From: Candolleomyces eurysporus
Taxonomy: Eukaryota; Basidiomycota; Agaricomycetes; Agaricales; Psathyrellaceae
DNA length: 12,133 bases
Assembly (NCBI GenBank): GCA_027579435.1
Contig: JANBPK010001756.1
Span: 1 to 12,133, forward strand
Reading direction: 5' to 3'
In this document: positions 8,300 through 12,133 of the stretch, piece after piece
Layout of the letters: each line of letters starts with the position of its first letter
How positions within the stretch are numbered: the stretch's first letter is position 1
Position numbers and translations under genes: made by a program
Notes under the pieces: model-generated
Told to the model about the DNA's origin: nothing
Database searches by the model: none
The model's input: only the letters and a program-made list of their open reading frames with translations

Positions 8300-8475
8300 C
8301 CCAACGCGAAGCGGCAATTGTCACAGCCATCCCGGGCACCACGCAAGATATCCTTGACCTTGAGCTATCCCTAGATATTGGCGGTTTGCCAGTGGTTATC
8401 GCTGGTACAGTCGGTCTACAAAAGACAGAAGACGTCTTAGAGAAGAGAGGGATCGAAAGAGCATGGAAGGCGCGG

Positions 8476-8558
8476 GTACTCTTCACTTCTCCTTCTCCCT
8501 GTTCTCCTTCGCACCATATTTTCATGACTGTGATCAATGTATGGCTTTTAGTGTGGAG
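8476..8558 (+). other. MSS1 relic intron 4, acceptor uncertain
   Basis: Donor GTACTC follows GIERAWKAR. The strongest acceptor, TTTTAG at 8551, leaves the next exon out of frame by one base; using AG at 8558 keeps the frame into SADISIL. Either the acceptor moved or one base was gained or lost. The exon then runs to NKSD. Confidence 0.6.
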
Positions 8559-8890
8559 AGTGCAGATATCTCGATTTTGTGCTCTCTTTGCCGGAAGCTG
8601 TACAACTGCAGCAGTGCCGTCTCAGCAGCGTCATCTCGCTGGCAAGATTTAATCTCCCGAGAGAACACTTTCTTCCTTTCCAATAAATCCGATCTTGTGG
8701 ACTCGACATCAGCACCCTCCTTGACCCGGTGCTTGGACATCGAGACTACCGGATGGAGTTTGCTACCACCCGCACCTCAGTTTGAAGGTGGCACCGGCGA
8801 CAAAGACCTCGAGTTGGATGTACCATTGACAACGGGTGACAGAGCTGGAGAGTTTTTAAGAGGGTTTTTGGAGGTCTCGGAAAGCGGTAG

Positions 8891-8944
8891 GTGTTATAAT
8901 TTCTCCCCTCAACTCAACCTGCAGATATGACCTCAATTAATTAG
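8891..8944 (+). other. MSS1 relic intron 5 (54 bp)
   Basis: Starts GTGTTA and ends AATTAG. Its removal joins EVSESGR to FGTDDTLSDA in frame, and the family usually has a similar junction after the GTPase domain. One base appears lost just after SDA. Confidence 0.6.
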
Positions 8945-9060
8945 GTTTGGTACGGACGACACCCTAAGCGACGCAGCGAGCCCTGCTTGTTGGTCCAACA
9001 CTGAAACACACGATCTCACTTGGTCAAGTCCGCAAAAGCACAGCTGGTATTCCGTTGTTA

Positions 9061-10003
9061 CTGCACAAACATTCCTTTCCTCTGACGGTCGACAATCTAT
9101 GTGGACCTACTTTGCTGTCTCGCTTGCGTTGCACCATTCTTGTAAGACCGGAACTCGAGTGAGTACCTCTGACTGCTGTTGTTTGGCTATTCCGAGGCAN
9201 TTTTTGACTCGGGTACTACGGGGGTTCGACGCGTGCCAAGACGGTGCTTCCGGCATGTGCAGCCATCACGCGGCCGCGGTTTTCCGATTTACCATTCGTG
9301 GGCTTTCATTTCCTTTTGTGTTTTCGGTTCCCCTATCTGGACACAAGCCCGAGGACAACAAGGGATGCAACTCGTCGTTAGCCGGAATGTATGTATACGC
9401 TCTGCTTGAAAAGCATATTCATCGAAAGTCGATGCTCTGTAAAGTTTGGAAGGAACTGTTCACCGTTAAACGCGAAGGACCGGCAGCAAGGGTGGGCTAA
9501 ATCGTTGATAGAAAACCGGTCAAAAATGCCTTGGGTACTTGCCGTGCGATGCATCGGCCACTTCACACAAGTCGTTGATCTGACTGGTTTGTCCAACCCT
9601 CCAGGAGAGCCTGGTGGCTTTGATAGGCACGTTGCACCTCCCGACTCGGCAAGCGGCTACGGAAGTGCCTATCGAATCTTTTTACGGAGAGCGTAAGTGG
9701 ATCAATGAAGTGGTCTACAAGGAATTGTTTTTATAAACTTATTATTACTTGGCAAGTTGTGTGGAATAATCTTAAAGCACATTCAGATTTATGTAGACTT
9801 GTATGGGATTTGTTCAATGGTATCTACACGACCCCAATCTCAGTGCTCGGTTGTGCAGTCGCCCACTTGAATGGTCAGCCTGAGCAGCTGGCAGTAGCCG
9901 AATAGGGTTCTATCCTGTTTGCCCAAAGACTGTAGACTGAAACGGACGCACCAACGGTACCTTTCCTCTCTTCTGATTCAAGAAATGTAGAAACGACACC
10001 CCG
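9061..10003 (+). other. Region without a recognisable gene
   Basis: This should have held the C-terminal helical domain of the GTPase, which is not recognisable after about 9060. Plus-strand open stretches at 9099-9500, 9391-9696 and 9705-9905 overlap, differ in frame and resemble no family I know. An undetermined base lies at 9200. A peptide reading GHFTQVVDL near 9550 faintly recalls CAP proteins but has no supporting context. Confidence 0.5.
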
Positions 10004-10147
10004 ATGAAAGCTGGTATCTTAGTCAAGATCTGCGAGGAGTCAGAGGGGCTCTACGAGAGAAATCAATCCTTCAGAGAAGCTCTACTTACTTGGAGGCAGA
10101 CTGAGAAATTGGAGATCTCCCGAGAAGTAGCAATGTTGCTCGGATAA
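10004..10147 (+). other. Small ORF, 47 residues, charged helix-like peptide
   Basis: ATG to TAA, 47 residues, beginning MKAGILVKICEESEGLYERN. It is rich in Glu, Arg and Leu in a pattern compatible with an amphipathic or coiled-coil helix, and looks more protein-like than its surroundings. No family recognised, and no promoter or splice context identified. It may be an exon fragment of a lost gene. Confidence 0.15.
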
Positions 10148-10504
10148 GATCTGACCATCGCCAACCTGAAGCACAGGCGAGCGATTGCCAGAATTGCGAC
10201 TCGGATGTCAACATCCGCTACCCATTGAAGCGCTCAGACATGTACGCCCAAAGCCAAGCAGCGGTCAGAGAAAATGCCGTTTCTGCACACAAGACGTCTG
10301 GACACGTTGCATTGACTTGCTGGATCTAGTCAGCCTTGTGTTTGCCTTTACAAGAAAACCGGTGGAGACGTTCATAACCGTCTTCCGACTCAAAACCCTC
10401 CTCAACCTCGAGACCGACGCCTAGTTCGAGTACACCTGAGAGGGTGTTCTCATGCTGGTGAGCCTGGCCTTATCTGCTGGAGACCGGTAGAGTCAGTCGT
10501 ACCG
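10148..10504. other. Region without a recognisable gene
   Basis: A plus-strand open stretch (10185-10424, 79 codons) contains CRFCTQDVWTRC but no further zinc-binding pattern. I see no repeat, RNA gene or known domain. Confidence 0.4.
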
Positions 10505-11658
10505 TCAGTCGTGAATTTCAAGGTGTTCGAGGTTCGGAAATACTGGGAGTATCGCTTCTTCTGAACGATCACCACCATTTCCATCGACACCGAGGGGCGA
10601 GGGCTTTAAGACCTTGTCATCAAAATTTAACTGTCCATCTGAAAGTTGGAACATCCACCACGCACAGTTCGACGGAAGTGCGAGGCAGATGAGGTGCTTC
10701 AACTCAAGAACCATGACTGGACGTTTGATGAGAATCGATGGCTATTCCAGAATGGGACCAGGTGCCGGGTGAACGAAATGGTGGATAATCAACCACTTCA
10801 AGCTTGATCATTGTTATCTTCTGCAATGATGGTCCTGGTTTGCGTTGGCTCAATAGTAGGTGTAGCAGCACACTCGAAGGCATAGGTGAAACCAAGGGAT
10901 ATGGCTGGGACCAATCTTGCACGAGTTAGATTTGAGAAAGGGAGGGTAGGGATAGAGGGTTGAATAGGGCTTACAGGGAGAATGTGGATCAGTATGGGTT
11001 TAGACGTTCGATCCCCTCCCCCTCTACCAGCCATCCTCCCCAAGGCCTTCCTAAATGCCTCCTTCATCACACCGGCACTCGGAACGACCTGTGGATTGTT
11101 GATATAAGACGCCGCCAAATGCATCAACGCACTCCCATCGACAGCGGATTCATAGGACCAAGCTCCACCAATAACGGAGCGTCAAAAGGCAAGAAATCCC
11201 AATCCGGTTGAAACCCGTCTACCGAACGCCGGAGCCTTTGAAGGCGCTCATAACCCCTAAATTGGAACTCGGTGAACCCAGCTAGAGTCATGGGGCATGA
11301 GGCGGTAACGAGACGTGGAAGAGGAGGCGATTGAGGATGTCCTTTGTGACTGTGGGAGGAGAGGTTGGGGAAGATGAGTTTGACGGAGATGCTTTGGGGG
11401 GAGAGAGTCTTGGGCCTGAAGGGAAAGCTGGGGTGAAATGAATGGGAGCCGGCCAGCGGTGTTGAATATTGCTTGAATGAGAGCACTGCGGCTGCTGGAA
11501 AGATGGGGAGTGAAAGTTGAGTGAAAGTAGGATGGAGCTGGGAGAAACCGAGAATGCATCAGATCTGCGCCGGGGAGCAGTTCGTGCACGCGCCGGGCCT
11601 CTTCAAGATAAGATCTCCCACCCATTTTGCGTGTCCCCTGGGTCAGATGAGCATGCAT
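10505..11658 (-). pseudogene. Possible degenerate leucine-rich (F-box-like?) protein gene
   Basis: Five overlapping minus-strand open stretches in changing frames: 11658-11257, 11486-11124, 11127-10798, 10922-10704 and 10714-10505. Read in order they have protein-like composition. The last contains LELKHLICLAL and ends FPNLEHLEIHD, spacing typical of the leucine-rich part of fungal F-box proteins. The third begins with a helix-like LMHLAASYI and directly continues the second after a one-base frame change near 11125. No F-box motif, clear start or full set of repeats can be pointed out. It could equally be two unrelated fragments. The best single piece of support is that the 70-bp dispersed repeat within it preserves its reading frame in both copies. 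Confidence 0.25.
11406..11475. repeat. Dispersed repeat copy 2
   Basis: Partner of 6474-6543. It lies inside a 133-codon minus-strand open stretch (11658-11257) that may be part of a degenerate gene. Unlike copy 1 its flanks are not interrupted by an LTR, so it may represent the original context of the sequence. Confidence 0.7.
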
Positions 11659-11819
11659 AGGCGCTCGACAAACAGCTCATAAACACATGAGGTGGTCGAT
11701 ATGAAACCGTTCAGGCTGTGGGAACGTGGTCAGTCTAGCCTCGCTCCTTCCTTCACTTCCACATATCATAGTTGCAACACACTATTATATACATCTTATC
11801 TGCTGTGACAAAACAAGGG
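11659..11819. other. AT-richer spacer
   Basis: No gene, RNA or repeat recognised. It separates the possible degenerate gene from the CAGCTG-rich DNA. Confidence 0.4.
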
Positions 11820-11825
11820 TTAGAT

Positions 11826-11944
11826 ACATGTCAGCTGCTGCAGCTGCTCTGCAGAGGGAGGTGTATGCTTTACTCTGCAGCTGCTCTGGAGGTATCAGCA
11901 GGTTGTTGACACTGCAGCTGCAGTGCATTCCAAGCATGAGGAAA
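11826..11944. repeat. CAGCTG/CTGCAG-rich low-complexity DNA
   Basis: Dense in the palindromes CAGCTG and CTGCAG and in GCTGCT runs; a CTGCAGCTGCTCTG-like unit recurs with short spacers (near 11845, 11875 and 11911). It passes directly into the 70-bp tandem array, whose units also contain CAGCTG. Confidence 0.6.
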
Positions 11945-12133
11945 GGAGAGCAGATGCAAAATGTGGGGGGTGGAGCAGCTGACAAAACGCGGGGGGTCAA
12001 AGATACCCAGCAGCGTGCTGCCCAGGGAAACAGGGCAGGGTGGAGCAGCTGCAAAATGCANGGGGTCAAAGATACCCAGCAGCTGCTGCCCGGGGAAGCA
12101 GGGCAGGGTGGAGCAGATGAGCAAAGTGAGGGG
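11945..12133. repeat. Tandem repeat array, unit about 70 bp, continues past window
   Basis: GTGGAGCAG recurs at about 11970, 12040 and 12108, giving periods of 70 and 68 bp. Each unit carries GGGGTCAAAGATACCCAGCA, then a CTGCC, GGGAA, CAGGGCAG segment. A partial degenerate unit (GGAGAGCAGATGCAAAATG) precedes. About 2.7 units are visible and one contains an undetermined base (12061). Units differ by several substitutions. The open frames on the minus strand here simply repeat LLGIFDP and are not evidence of a gene. Confidence 0.8.

Larger units (their letters stand above)
7237..9060 (+). pseudogene. MSS1: Decayed mitochondrial tRNA modification GTPase (MSS1/GTPBP3/MnmE family)
   Basis: The family acts in mitochondria with Mto1/MnmG to install a carboxymethylaminomethyl-type group on the wobble uridine of certain tRNAs. 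Visible in order: a presequence-like RLALNAALRR; the N-terminal motif STPAGKAGVGVIRISGP (about 7333-7383); [15 protein letters not shown] after intron 1; [34 protein letters not shown]; the P-loop GPPNAGKS (8191-8214); PGTTQD (8332-8349) where PGTTRD is usual; GTVGL (8404-8418) where DTAGL is usual; NKSD (8682-8693); and SLTTG-like PLTTGD. Defects: no in-frame ATG before the presequence; TAG 7450-7452; TAA 8127-8129; single-base losses near 8158 and 8176; TAG 8230-8232; a frame break near 8965; loss of the helical end and its terminal CxGK cysteine motif. Five introns remain recognisable, so it is not a processed retrocopy. Whether an intact copy exists elsewhere cannot be told here. Confidence 0.9.

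Noticed and set aside
8463..8930. 155-codon plus-strand ORF as a separate gene
   Set aside because: Its beginning lies in the last bases of an exon and in intron 4 of the GTPase relic, and the remainder is the exon with NKSD; it is not independent.
9550..9640. CAP/PR-1-like motif (GHFTQVV, then NPPG)
   Set aside because: The two motifs are too close together, no upstream CAP helices or cysteines are seen, and no signal peptide; likely chance.
10290..10320. Possible zinc finger in CRFCTQDVWTRC
   Set aside because: No second pair of ligands at sensible spacing, and the frame is short with no context.
10422..10436. tRNA T-loop-like GTTCGAGTA
   Set aside because: No matching acceptor or anticodon arms could be drawn around it.
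11816..11823. Telomere-like GGGTTAG
   Set aside because: A single occurrence, not in tandem.
11785..12124. Minus-strand ORFs with repeated LGIFDP peptides
   Set aside because: They translate the 70-bp tandem repeat, whose units differ in length by non-multiples of three, so the frame is not maintained.

Overview
The window looks like accessory or subtelomere-like DNA of a filamentous fungus, most likely a basidiomycete of the Agaricomycetes. The evidence for this is short 50-70 bp spliceosomal introns in a nuclear gene relic, a fungal Ty3/gypsy-type retrotransposon, and a nuclear gene for a mitochondrial tRNA-modification GTPase. The lineage call is an inference. No bacterial-style operons, tRNA, rRNA or CRISPR were seen.

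Layout. (1) Positions 1 to about 6473, minus strand: the 5' two thirds of a Ty3/gypsy LTR retrotransposon. It has a candidate 5' LTR (6278-6473) with a TATA box, a leader, a 1001-codon Gag (6150-3145), and a Pol frame that runs open from 3144 to the window edge (protease, reverse transcriptase, RNase H, integrase zinc finger and start of the integrase core). Gag and Pol are in the SAME frame and are separated by one TGA codon. This stop lies inside the second copy of a tandemly duplicated 44-codon module, where it aligns with a Trp of the first copy. I found no other stop in the Pol frame (1048 codons).

(2) Positions 6474-7236: flank without a recognisable gene. A 70-bp stretch directly abutting the candidate LTR is repeated, at about 83% identity, 4.9 kb away at 11406-11475. 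A short open stretch of uncertain status (about 7019-7236) follows.

(3) Positions 7237 to about 9060, plus strand: a decayed but intron-containing copy of the MSS1/GTPBP3/MnmE gene. It keeps the intron positions, P-loop and NKSD motif, but has no start codon, at least three in-frame stops, at least two small frameshifts, damaged G2/G3 motifs and no C-terminal end. Retained introns mean it was not made by reverse transcription.

(4) Positions 9060-10500: mostly featureless. (5) Positions 10505-11658, minus strand: broken open stretches suggestive of a degenerate leucine-rich (perhaps F-box-type) protein gene, including the second copy of the dispersed repeat. (6) Positions 11820-12133: CAGCTG-rich DNA passing into a tandem array with a period of about 70 bp that continues beyond the window.

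The overall picture is a repeat-rich region in which a structurally well-preserved retroelement sits beside decayed host genes. The contrast between the clean Pol frame and the badly broken GTPase gene argues that the breaks are real and not base-calling noise.
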